From contig NZ_JARFTR010000100.1 of the NCBI RefSeq assembly GCF_029167235.1, forward strand, positions 1 through 33,292: DNA of 33,292 nt, given 5' to 3'. Numbering within the stretch: the first letter of the stretch is position 1; every line of letters begins with the position of its first letter. Of the stretch, positions 16,607 to 23,480 are shown one piece after another. The stretch comes from Kamptonema sp. UHCC 0994. Its GTDB lineage: Bacteria > Cyanobacteriota > Cyanobacteriia > Cyanobacteriales > Microcoleaceae. The notes beneath the pieces were generated by a model. The model was not told the origin of the DNA, did no database searches, and worked only from the letters and a program-made list of their open reading frames with translations. The position numbers and the translations under genes are program-made.

Positions 16607-16921
16607 ATGTACGTGCCATCACAAGAGTTTATTGACGCTCACAGGGAGATGCTTGAGGCGTTTGCTGGTTACGCCGCCGCTTTTGAGACAGTGGTTAACC
16701 ATGTACGATTAGGAGAGGTTGCTGATTGCGAGTGGATAGACCTACACAATGGTGAGACTGAGGATAGGTATCGCTACGGCGTGATAAGGGAGCTAGAGTT
16801 GGTATTTACTTATGTAACCGTAATTAACGGATTACTGCATCAAGGGATGCTAGGTGAGGTGACAGCAGAAGTGAGGCTACAGGTTGAGGCTGAGGATGAA
16901 TTTTGCGCGCGGGGAGAGTGA
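16607..16921 (+). CDS. Small acidic element protein, unknown
   Basis: A 104-aa, mostly helical, strongly acidic protein: MYVPSQEFIDAHREMLEAFAG, then ECWIDLHNGET-like and EVRLQVEAEDEFCARGE at the end. AAGGGGATTACAAA precedes the ATG, a good ribosome site, and it lies 13 bp after the ATPase stop, so it is co-transcribed. No family recognised. An intrinsic terminator follows, closing the plus-strand block. Confidence 0.62.
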   Translation: MYVPSQEFIDAHREMLEAFAGYAAAFETVVNHVRLGEVADCEWIDLHNGETEDRYRYGVIRELELVFTYVTVINGLLHQGMLGEVTAEVRLQVEAEDEFCARGE

Positions 16922-16945
16922 AGCGGGGAATGTGAATTTTAAAAC

Positions 16946-16967
16946 GCCCTTTTAGGGCTTTTTTTTT
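16946..16967 (+). terminator. Intrinsic terminator of the element's plus-strand block
   Basis: GCCCT (16946-16950), TTT loop, AGGGC (16954-16958), then nine T. AAAA before the stem extends it by pairing with the T-run. Confidence 0.88.
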
Positions 16968-17068
16968 GACTTTCTCACCCTGCATGAACGCAAGCGAACT
17001 CTGCATGGTGAGGAAGTAGGAAATCGCACAGAGTGTTGCGGTGACACTTAGTCTTGCTAGGTCGAGGC

Positions 17069-17122
17069 ATTTTCTGAAAAAACGTTTTTGAAAACGTTTC
17101 TGAAAACGTTTTTTCAGAAAAT
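17069..17122. repeat. AACGTT palindrome, copy 3 (54 bp)
   Basis: Perfect 20-bp arms, ATTTTCTGAAAAAACGTTTT at 17069-17088 and its complement at 17103-17122, around TGAAAACGTTTCTG. It has one 12-bp unit fewer than copies 1 and 2. A promoter-like TTGACG begins 5 bp after it. Confidence 0.92.
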
Positions 17123-17126
17123 AGGG

Positions 17127-17155
17127 TTGACGGGTTGAGACAAGAAAAATACTAG
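17127..17155 (+). promoter_or_regulatory. Candidate element promoter reading into ndhO
   Basis: TTGACG (17127-17132), 17-bp spacer, TACTAG (17150-17155). The -10 is weak. It lies between palindrome copy 3 and attR and is the nearest promoter-like sequence to ndhO now that the native flank is 7.3 kb away. Confidence 0.4.
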
Positions 17156-17297
17156 AATGACTGAATGGTTAGGATGACTCAATAAATGAGTTCGCTTACC
17201 TTAAATTGGGTGAAAATAAGCAGTCTCAAGCACGTTTTCTGAGAAACTTACTAGAAAAGTTTGTCAGGGAGGCTAAAAGTGTTGATGTTACGTACAA

Positions 17298-17319
17298 AAA
17301 CCAGAGTGAGAGAGTTATG
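17298..17319 (+). other. attR, 22-bp core ending on the ndhO ATG
   Basis: Identical to 10030-10051. In the ndhO phase the core encodes KNQSERV followed by the Met of NdhO. AGAGTGAGAGAG just before the ATG may be the native ribosome site, preserved by the duplication. Confidence 0.87.
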
Positions 17320-17532
17320 GCATTCAAAAAAGGTAGTATTGTCCGCACTATCAGGGAAAAATTGGAAAATAGTTTAGAAGCCAAAGCTAGCGATACGCGC
17401 TTTTCCTCCTACCTATTTGAAACAAAAGGCGAAGTAATGGATGTCCGAGGTGACTATGCCCTAGTCAAATTTGGTCACGTACCAACGCCCAATATTTGGC
17501 TGCGGGTTGACCAAATCGAAGACTTTCAATAA
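17317..17532 (+). CDS. ndhO: NDH-1 subunit O (NdhO)
   Basis: A 71-aa peripheral subunit of the cyanobacterial and plastid NAD(P)H dehydrogenase-like complex, involved in respiration and cyclic electron flow around photosystem I at the thylakoid. [40 protein letters not shown] and [19 protein letters not shown] are nearly canonical, and the length is normal, so the protein itself is intact. Its start codon is the last base triplet of attR. Upstream, the frame stays open through element DNA from TTG 17206 ([19 protein letters not shown]...), so an extended product of 108 residues is possible. Expression must now come from element sequence. Confidence 0.95.
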   Translation: MAFKKGSIVRTIREKLENSLEAKASDTRFSSYLFETKGEVMDVRGDYALVKFGHVPTPNIWLRVDQIEDFQ

Positions 17533-17543
17533 ATACCTGGACA

Positions 17544-17642
17544 TATAGCAGTTTTCAATTGAGTGAGTTAATAATTTTAATTAGCAATTAGCAATTAGCA
17601 ATTAGCAATTATCCTATTCTCATGCAATTGAAAACCGCTATA
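17544..17642. repeat. MITE-like element with TAGCAAT heptamers inside
   Basis: Imperfect 24-bp inverted repeats, TATAGCAGTTTTCAATTGAG... at 17544 and ...CAATTGAAAACCGCTATA ending at 17642, flank about five TAGCAAT heptamers. The ends match the solitary arm at 9988-10011. No coding capacity. Confidence 0.65.
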
Positions 17643-17692
17643 TTAGAGTGCGTAATGCTTAAACTACATCAAACAATAATCCTCAATATAGA

Positions 17693-18661
17693 ATGAATTC
17701 TTCCCCTTTTTCCCTACCAACTTCCCCTTCAACTCGCGTATCCATCATTGGTGCCGGCAAAGTTGGCAGTACCACCGCCCAGCGAATTGCAGAGAAAAAT
17801 ATTGCGGATGTTGTATTGCTAGATATTGTAGAAGGTTGGCCCCAGGGAATTGCCCTAGATTTGATGCAAGCGAGGGGAGTGGAAGGCCACGATCGCGAAA
17901 TTATCGGTACGAATAATTATGATGATACTACTGGTTCAGACATTGTAGTAGTTGCGGCAGGGTTGCCTCGGAAACCGGGGATGAGCCGAGAAGACTTGAT
18001 TAAAATTAATGCCCCAATTGTAATGGGGGCTGCAAAAGAGGCGATCGCGCGATCGCCGGCAGCAATTTTAATTGTAGTTACTAATCCCCTCGATATAATG
18101 ACCTATTTAGCTTGGGAAAGTACGGGTTTGCCCGAACACCGAGTTATGGGGATGGCGGGGGTATTAGATTCCGCCCGATTTCAAACTTTTATCGCAATGG
18201 AATTAGGTATTTCTATTAAAGATATTAAGGCTACAGTTTTAGGTTCTCATGGGGATTTAATGATACCTTTACCGCGATATTCTACTGTTAACGGTATTCC
18301 TATTACTGAGCTTATGGATGCTGTAACTATTGAGAGATTAGTGCAGAGAACTTGCAATGGTGGAGCCGAAGTTGTGGGATTAATGAAGATAGGGAGTGCT
18401 TATTTTGCCCCGGCATCTTCTATTTCCATAATGATAGAATCAATTTTATTTAATCAATCCAGAATTTTACCTTGTTGTGCTTCTTTGCAAGGAGCTTATG
18501 GTTTAAATGATATATTTTTGGGAGTTACTTGTCGATTGGGATGTCACGGCGTAGAAGAGGTTTTAGAACTTGAATTAACGGATATGGAACGGGTGGCTTT
18601 TATGGAATCTGCTGAGTTTATTCAGCGGAGTATTCACGAAGCGAAGGCGATACTGAAGTAG
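17693..18661 (+). CDS. mdh: Malate dehydrogenase
   Basis: A 322-aa NAD-dependent enzyme interconverting malate and oxaloacetate in the cytosol. The Rossmann motif VSIIGAGKVGSTTAQRI (about 16-32) is followed by VLLDIVEGWPQGIALDL with the NAD-choosing Asp. The substrate loop AAGLPRKPGMSREDL carries Arg at the position that favours malate over lactate. VVTNPLDIMT and the catalytic His in VLGSHGDLMIPLPRYS complete the site. The first 13 residues are a non-conserved Ser/Pro extension. It stands alone, 160 bp after ndhO. Confidence 0.93.
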   Translation: MNSSPFSLPTSPSTRVSIIGAGKVGSTTAQRIAEKNIADVVLLDIVEGWPQGIALDLMQARGVEGHDREIIGTNNYDDTTGSDIVVVAAGLPRKPGMSREDLIKINAPIVMGAAKEAIARSPAAILIVVTNPLDIMTYLAWESTGLPEHRVMGMAGVLDSARFQTFIAMELGISIKDIKATVLGSHGDLMIPLPRYSTVNGIPITELMDAVTIERLVQRTCNGGAEVVGLMKIGSAYFAPASSISIMIESILFNQSRILPCCASLQGAYGLNDIFLGVTCRLGCHGVEEVLELELTDMERVAFMESAEFIQRSIHEAKAILK

Positions 18662-18725
18662 TTATTTAATTAAGGTTTTCTTGAATTATAAACGGCTAAA
18701 ATAACTGTATCCACCTACGATTATG

Positions 18726-18968
18726 CTACTCAACCTTTGGGAGAAATTCTAAAACAATAATTGTTTGGTGGATATGGTCTACTAAGCAAAGAATCCCCCT
18801 GTATTGTGGAGTTTCTACAGGAGCAATTGAATAACCGCGAGGTTGTGTTCGCCTATCAAAAACTACTATTTGCGACCATTTTTCTAGCTGAGAAATTATC
18901 AGTTCTCTTGTCTCGTAGTCAAGATTTTCTATAACGGCTTCAACTGGGTATAGCCATATTTGATACAC
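18726..18968 (-). CDS. Putative RelE/ParE-like toxin
   Basis: An 80-aa protein starting at GTG 18968, directly after the TAA of the upstream gene (TAAGTG); the GGGGAAG ribosome site lies inside that gene, so the pair is translationally coupled. The fold pattern is helix-helix then strands: EAVIENLDYETRELIISQLEKW, IVVFDRRTQPRGYSIAP, YRGILCLVDHIHQTIIVLEFLPK. The last two strands resemble the RelE/ParE core, but catalytic residues are not conclusive. Small size, gene order and location in a defence island support a toxin role. Function is inferred. Confidence 0.5.
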   Translation of the reverse strand: MYQIWLYPVEAVIENLDYETRELIISQLEKWSQIVVFDRRTQPRGYSIAPVETPQYRGILCLVDHIHQTIIVLEFLPKVE

Positions 18969-19271
18969 TTAGCTCTTCCCCTTGTGTTCGTTATTATGTT
19001 TCTGATTTTTGTACTCTTCAAGAGTAATAAATTTACCTTGTTTACAAAGCTGCAATTTTTTCAGAATAGCTTGTTGTAGCTCTCCCGCAAGCTCATTGAA
19101 TTTGATCGATTGTTCGGGATTGTCTGTGTCTTCCTGGTTATACCAGCAAATTGTAGCATCAGGTGTATTTAGTTTTTCAAGCTCTGTTTGGGCTATTTCG
19201 ATAACTATATCGCTTGGGTTATTGATGTCTATGGGATCGATTATTGTTTTTGTCGGTTTTGCGCTAGTCAT
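18969..19271 (-). CDS. Putative antitoxin partner
   Basis: A 100-aa acidic/amide-rich protein, MTSAKPTKTIIDPIDINNPSD at the start, then TELEKLNTPDATICWYNQEDT and a helical, lysine-rich tail (ILKKLQLCKQGKFITLEEYKNQ). No HTH is obvious, so DNA binding cannot be claimed. It ends immediately before the GTG of the toxin-like gene. ATG 19271 is preferred over GTG 19286. The order antitoxin-toxin is typical of type II systems; the assignment rests on context. Confidence 0.42.
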   Translation of the reverse strand: MTSAKPTKTIIDPIDINNPSDIVIEIAQTELEKLNTPDATICWYNQEDTDNPEQSIKFNELAGELQQAILKKLQLCKQGKFITLEEYKNQKHNNEHKGKS

Positions 19272-19357
19272 TTTGAAAGGCCTCACTCAAAGACACAACT
19301 GTTGCTAGGGAGGTTATCCTTGCTTTAAAGCTATAACTCCTCTGAACTAACTATAAC

Positions 19358-19537
19358 ACGATTCTTCTATGGGCGACGCTTCCCGAATTAGAGCCACTTG
19401 ACAATATTAAGGAAAGGTTGAGAAACCCTTACAATCTTTTGCATAGGTTATTGCAGCAGACTGCTGAATTTCAGCCTGTAGCTAATGCTGCTGCGCTAGA
19501 GTTTCTGTATCAGCATTGGTATTACATTTTCCTTTAA
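19358..19537 (+). pseudogene. Gene remnant without a start codon
   Basis: A 59-codon open stretch, TILLWATLPELEPLDNIKE, RLRNPYNLLHRLLQQTAEF, QPVANAAALEFLYQHWYYIFL, then TAA. The sequence has protein-like composition and helical periodicity but no ATG, and a TGA lies 12 bp upstream in frame. It looks like the C-terminus of a lost gene. It abuts the 3' end of the Argonaute gene. Confidence 0.35.
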
Positions 19538-19541
19538 AAGT

Positions 19542-21791
19542 CTATAACCAAAACTGCTTATCCCCATCCAATGCACCCGGAGAAATCCCTTGTAACCGTC
19601 GATAAGCTATGCGGTCAGAGCCGTACAGGGGGACAGCTAAGCGTGGCTCTCTAAGCGCTCCATGATGAAGCAAAGTAAGTTTCAGAGTCGTTTCTACCAA
19701 ACTTTCAATTGATACTTGCTGTCCTTCCTCAAGAAGAACCTTCAAGCGCACGGGATTAGACAAACCCATTTTTTCAGATGGCAATTGAGTTGTCACCAAA
19801 ATTACTTCATTTGAGGATAAACGAAGTGCTAACCCTTTAGTGGGTGCTTTTAAAACTGATTCCTCATAATTGTACAGTCTAGGAATTTTAGACTTTATAC
19901 ACTCCACAAGAATAAAATTAGAGCCAATTGCTTTTGCTCGTTCCCGTAAATATTTGACTTCCCCTCCACAAAAGTGTCCGTCACGGTAAATTAATACTGT
20001 TTTTCCACTTAGGTCAGCAGCAGGAAGAAACCTTTCTAGCGTTCGTTTATCAATTTCTTCACCCTCTGTCATAGCATCTTCCAGCCGATAGCGAATAAAG
20101 TCCCCTTGCTTACCATAAAGACGCACGCTTGCACAGACATTTCTGCTTCCAACCCCTTTCTTTTTAGCTGCTCTAGAAATATCTAAACCCATGAAATAAT
20201 CTGCAATTCCTAAAGGTTCAGCTAGAATAAAAGGCAAGTTACCTAGCTTTGCTAGAATGCCGGGAATGACTTGGTTAAGGATATTGTCGTAATTGTTTGT
20301 ATCTTTCAACGTATCCTCATAAATGACTTGGCTACTAAGTCCGCGTCGCAGTAAACGTGAAGAAATTAAAGAATAAAAACTGCCATCATCACTATTGTCA
20401 GCATTGCGATCGCTTTGTGGGAGAAACGTCAACACAATATCAGTGGGAACTGTTATTAAATCATCAACTTCTTTCTCTACTTTAGCTCTCTCTTCAGCCA
20501 TGTTTGCACTATTTACTGAACCCTTAAAGTTATTAACCAACTTGATCGAGAAGCCATAGTGTTTTAAACGTTCCTCAACTTTCGCAAAAAAAGATCCTGG
20601 TTTCAAATTACAAAGATTTAGAACTGTAAATCGAATAGGTCTTGACGGATCAAGATAATCCGGATGGCGGCGATAAGCACCACCTTTAGATAGTCCCTTT
20701 AAGACTGCACCTCTCTTCCCAATAACCCCATTTCCAAAAAGTAGTTTCGTTTCCTCAAGTTTAAACGGTAGTTCTAGGAATAAGTTTCGGTACCGACGGC
20801 TATTGATGCTATCGCCTAACTGAAATCCATAAACAGCTAGTGCTTTTTCAGCTTGTTGTTTGTATGAGGCTAAACGCTGTTTTCGCTCTTTGTATGGAAT
20901 TTTAGTTTCCTTGAGCAAGTCTCCATATTTTACATCAAATCGGTCTGCTGTCTTCTCTGTAACACATGGTTTTAAGGCTGTCATTGCATAGTCAAACGGC
21001 TTTTTATCTTTACCAAATTGAACAGAAACAACTGGTTGCTCGTCTGGTGCTTCTTCAAGTGCTTGTTTGCTGACTGCACCAGTTGCTTTTTTCAAAATTT
21101 CTTCTCTACGTTCCCCAATAGTTCCTGCCAGAGCGATAATTGTAGCAGAACTACCTTTTTCAATATTTCTAACTTTTAAACCAATTAAAAGCTTTTTAGC
21201 ATCCTGTCGATAGGGATGATTCTCGTAGAAATCAGCTAAAGTTCCTTTAAAAACGAAGGGACTGTACATCGTTAAAACTACAGCAGGATGTGTAACATTT
21301 TGCCATTCAAACGTTTCTGCCCAAAACTCAACTTCACGCTTGACTTCTACCCGATTATTAGTATCAGACCAAATAGTGTCAGAGGAGAAAGGCCGCCTGA
21401 TTTGTAAGACTCTTATCGCTAATTGAGCAAGGATTGAAGCTGTTAATTTTGGTTGTTGTACCCATTGGATTGAATAGGTGCGATCGCTAATGTCTTCTTT
21501 CAATTCCTCTTCAATATTTACTAACGCCTCTCGCCATTCTTCTTTGCTCCGCATTGGTTGATTTGGTTGATCTAAAACCCAGAAATATCCGTTTTCCCAT
21601 ATAGCCACCACTTCAGGAAACTGCTGACTGAAACGCCAGCTAAATCGGTTGCCCAACTCGCGATCGACTTCAGGAGATAGTCGAAAGCTGATTAACTGGG
21701 GTTGCTGGATTTTTAGCACAAAAATCTCACTTAAATATGTGAGTAATGATGAAGGTTTTGGTGGATTTTGAAGAACAGGAGAAGTGTTCAT
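19542..21791 (-). CDS. Long prokaryotic Argonaute, catalytic tetrad present
   Basis: A 749-aa prokaryotic Argonaute, a guide-directed nuclease used against invading DNA. The N and PAZ-like regions cover about 1-390, MID about 390-530 (SSQVIYEDTLKD, then LNQVIPGILAKLGNLPFIL) and PIWI 530-749. PIWI residues visible: Asp537 in YFMGLDISRA, a glutamate-finger candidate among Glu576-579 (TEGEEIDKRTLE), Asp604 in VLIYRDGHF, and Asp726 in LYGSDRIAYRRLQG. This is a complete DEDD set, so cleavage is expected. Length matches long-type pAgos such as the Synechococcus protein. Its ATG overlaps the TGA of the Cas4-like gene by 4 bp. Nucleic acid preference cannot be read from sequence. Confidence 0.92.
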   Translation of the reverse strand: MNTSPVLQNPPKPSSLLTYLSEIFVLKIQQPQLISFRLSPEVDRELGNRFSWRFSQQFPEVVAIWENGYFWVLDQPNQPMRSKEEWREALVNIEEELKEDISDRTYSIQWVQQPKLTASILAQLAIRVLQIRRPFSSDTIWSDTNNRVEVKREVEFWAETFEWQNVTHPAVVLTMYSPFVFKGTLADFYENHPYRQDAKKLLIGLKVRNIEKGSSATIIALAGTIGERREEILKKATGAVSKQALEEAPDEQPVVSVQFGKDKKPFDYAMTALKPCVTEKTADRFDVKYGDLLKETKIPYKERKQRLASYKQQAEKALAVYGFQLGDSINSRRYRNLFLELPFKLEETKLLFGNGVIGKRGAVLKGLSKGGAYRRHPDYLDPSRPIRFTVLNLCNLKPGSFFAKVEERLKHYGFSIKLVNNFKGSVNSANMAEERAKVEKEVDDLITVPTDIVLTFLPQSDRNADNSDDGSFYSLISSRLLRRGLSSQVIYEDTLKDTNNYDNILNQVIPGILAKLGNLPFILAEPLGIADYFMGLDISRAAKKKGVGSRNVCASVRLYGKQGDFIRYRLEDAMTEGEEIDKRTLERFLPAADLSGKTVLIYRDGHFCGGEVKYLRERAKAIGSNFILVECIKSKIPRLYNYEESVLKAPTKGLALRLSSNEVILVTTQLPSEKMGLSNPVRLKVLLEEGQQVSIESLVETTLKLTLLHHGALREPRLAVPLYGSDRIAYRRLQGISPGALDGDKQFWL

Positions 21792-22615
21792 GCAGCAACC
21801 TCTAATTCTACAGCAGAAAAATTACAAATTGAATTAACGAGACAGTATTGACAGTTAAAACCAGGATTAGGTGGAAAAATTATGCTAAACTCAGCAGGAT
21901 TATCTTCGTAAAGCTTCAACTCTTTTAGATGCCGTTTAGCTATTAGTGACATCTCTATTTTGAAAGCTTCTAGCGTATTAGCCTTGGCACTAATTGGGTC
22001 AGACTGCTTGCCAGTCTCCAAATTATAGAATGAGGCAATAGCTGGTTTGTTTGGGTAGAGATAACTAACGGCTAGTAGGTAAAGATACGCCTGTCGCACG
22101 TCAAAGTCAGATTTACCAGTTTTGAAGTCTAAAATGTGCAGCGTTCCATCTGGTTCCGCAAAAATGCAGTCAATCGCTGCATAGAACTTAAACCGATATG
22201 TTCCCTGCTTCATGAAAATTGGCGGAGGAAATCCCTCGTCACCTCGGTTGAATTCAATAATCTTCTTGCCTAAGAGAATGGGCTGCTGATGGTATTTTGT
22301 CAGGATGAAAATTACTCGCTCCTGAACTTCGGCTAACTCTTGATTTAATTGTATAATCTCTGCAATCTCCTCTACTGCATCTATTCTTCCCAACATCTGG
22401 GGGTGTTGATGAAATTCATAAACTCCCCTTTGTGCTAAGTGTCCAATTCGCATAGCTGGGCTTTCAGTCGTTAATAGTTTTGCAACTTCAGGTTCTCCCT
22501 TACGCGCCTTAATAAAACCCCGCTTCATATCGCAGTGAAAAATTTCTTGTCCTACTGGTGGCTCAAACTGTAACCAAAGGTTATAACTTGCGAATCGTCG
22601 CCAAATTTCGTTCAT
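21788..22615 (-). CDS. Cas4-like PD-(D/E)XK nuclease with Fe-S cysteines
   Basis: A 275-aa nuclease of the Cas4/RecB type, first gene of the Argonaute operon. Core residues: GHLAQRGVYEF (His59, RecB-like motif I), AAIDCIF (Asp149) and LHILDFKTGKSD (Asp163, Lys165), then QAYLYLLAVSYLYP. The C-terminal FNCQYCLVNSIC gives Cys255, Cys258 and Cys264; Cys28 in the N-terminus could be the fourth 4Fe-4S ligand, as in Cas4. No cas1, cas2 or CRISPR array is nearby, so it is not acting in spacer capture here. It may process or supply DNA ends for Argonaute guides. The 4-bp ATGA overlap indicates coupled translation. Confidence 0.85.
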   Translation of the reverse strand: MNEIWRRFASYNLWLQFEPPVGQEIFHCDMKRGFIKARKGEPEVAKLLTTESPAMRIGHLAQRGVYEFHQHPQMLGRIDAVEEIAEIIQLNQELAEVQERVIFILTKYHQQPILLGKKIIEFNRGDEGFPPPIFMKQGTYRFKFYAAIDCIFAEPDGTLHILDFKTGKSDFDVRQAYLYLLAVSYLYPNKPAIASFYNLETGKQSDPISAKANTLEAFKIEMSLIAKRHLKELKLYEDNPAEFSIIFPPNPGFNCQYCLVNSICNFSAVELEVAA

Positions 22616-22622
22616 AGATTTA

Positions 22623-22641
22623 GCCCTCTGAAATAGAGGGC
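22623..22641. repeat. Hairpin GCCCTCT/AGAGGGC before the Cas4-like gene
   Basis: GCCCTCT (22623-22629), GAAAT, AGAGGGC (22635-22641), lying 8 bp upstream of the nuclease start on its transcript. No T-run. It may affect message stability or translation of the operon. Confidence 0.45.
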
Positions 22642-22651
22642 AGTTATTGGT

Positions 22652-22843
22652 TCATTTTGTGAGGATTTCGTAAATTGCCTCTTTTGTTTTAGCTGACTTG
22701 GAAACGCCCGTCTGGTCGGCTAGTTCTAAGGTATGCAAACCTTCTAGCATTTGTGCAGCAGCTTTCCTCAGATGTGGATGCCGACTTATTTTTTGAATTT
22801 CCTCAAGCAGCACTGGTAGGGGCCGGCCGATTGAGAAGCACAA
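22652..22843 (-). CDS. Small helical ORF upstream of the Argonaute operon
   Basis: A frame ending 36 bp before the Cas4-like gene: VLLEEIQKISRHPHLRKAAAQ, MLEGLHTLELADQTGVS, KSAKTKEAIYEILTK. The last 50 residues look like a genuine helical protein. The start is uncertain: a TTG at 22843 is the best in-frame candidate and the frame is open to about 22905 without an ATG. It may be the truncated end of a larger gene or a small operon member. No family recognised. Confidence 0.35.
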   Translation of the reverse strand: MCFSIGRPLPVLLEEIQKISRHPHLRKAAAQMLEGLHTLELADQTGVSKSAKTKEAIYEILTK

Positions 22844-22902
22844 TTGATCGGGATTTGAATGCTGTTTTTCATAATTTTGGCATTGAGGTGAACGTTGATT
22901 AG
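22828..22902 (+). pseudogene. Short coding remnant, plus strand
   Basis: A plus-strand frame reading RLRSTIDRDLNAVFHNFGIEVNVD and TAG has coding character but no start. It overlaps the minus-strand small ORF around a GGGGCCGGCC sequence. It is probably debris from an earlier insertion. Confidence 0.22.
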
Positions 22903-23019
22903 ACTAACGAGATCGAGGATGGCGGTATCCTTGACAATGGCAAATCCTTAAATCCATTCTACATAAAGTGTTTCAAAGCCAATTTAGTTGATTCTTTACG
23001 CTATCTGTAGTGTATGGGA

Positions 23020-23077
23020 GTGGCCGAATTTCGTCAACCCTTACACTTTAACTTGGGTGGCCGAATTTCGTCAACCC
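23020..23077. promoter_or_regulatory. Two 21-bp direct repeats upstream of the XRE gene
   Basis: Identical copies of GT-GGCCGAATTTCGTCAACCC at 23020-23040 and 23057-23077, 37 bp apart (start to start). The core CGAATTTCG is nearly palindromic. They lie in the divergent region between the Argonaute operon and the XRE repressor gene, 35 bp before the latter, and suit an operator for the XRE protein. Confidence 0.55.
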
Positions 23078-23111
23078 CTGCTATGATGTATTTGTAAGTC
23101 ACAAAAAAACT

Positions 23112-23480
23112 ATGAGTCAGAATTTTGGCAAGCTTATCCGTCAAGCTCGTCAGGGCAAGGGATACAGTCAGCGCGATCTGGCGAAATTAGTAGAGGTAGA
23201 TTATACCTACCTCTCGAAACTAGAGAACGACCGCGCGGACTATCCTCCTAGAGAGGAGGTCATTCAGTCATTAGCACATCACTTAGACCTAGATGTTAAG
23301 GATCTGCGGGATCGGGCAGGCAGGATCACCCCAGAGGATGCCAAGGTTGTTCAGGAACTTGTCAAAAAATATCCAAAGCAGATACCTGTTTTGTTCCGTC
23401 AAATGCGGGATCACCCCGATCTCGCTCAAAAATTTATTCGAGAAGCTACACAATCTGAAAATGAGGAGAAAGAAAGTTGA
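23112..23480 (+). CDS. XRE-family transcriptional regulator
   Basis: A 122-aa repressor-type protein with an N-terminal helix-turn-helix: FGKLIRQARQGKGYSQRDLAK, LVEVDYTYLSKLENDRADYP, PREEVIQSLAHHLDLD (residues 4-65). The C-terminal half is helical and charged. It overlaps the peptidase gene by 4 bp (TTGA). XRE repressors with an ImmA/IrrE partner are inactivated by cleavage after DNA damage in known cases (ImmR/ImmA, DdrO/IrrE), so this pair may switch the neighbouring Argonaute or toxin genes. The direct repeats upstream are the likely operators. Confidence 0.9.
   Translation: MSQNFGKLIRQARQGKGYSQRDLAKLVEVDYTYLSKLENDRADYPPREEVIQSLAHHLDLDVKDLRDRAGRITPEDAKVVQELVKKYPKQIPVLFRQMRDHPDLAQKFIREATQSENEEKES

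Larger units (their letters stand above)
10030..17319. mobile_element. 7,268-bp integrated element inserted at the ndhO start codon
   Basis: A perfect 22-bp direct repeat (10030-10051 and 17298-17319) bounds a block with a tyrosine integrase next to the left end. The right copy ends on the ATG of ndhO, so the left copy marks the old 5' flank of ndhO. Inside are an integrase, four minus-strand reading frames, a plus-strand set including a DUF1064-like nuclease and a P-loop ATPase, and three copies of a 54-68 bp palindrome. I found no HIP1 octamer inside, against many outside, which supports a foreign origin. No terminase, portal, capsid, relaxase or transposase was recognised. It could be an integrating plasmid or a phage satellite. 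Confidence 0.88.

Noticed and set aside
23020-23077. Possible two-repeat CRISPR array
   Set aside because: Only two repeats, a 16-bp spacer far too short, and no cas1/cas2; the Cas4-like gene belongs to the Argonaute operon.
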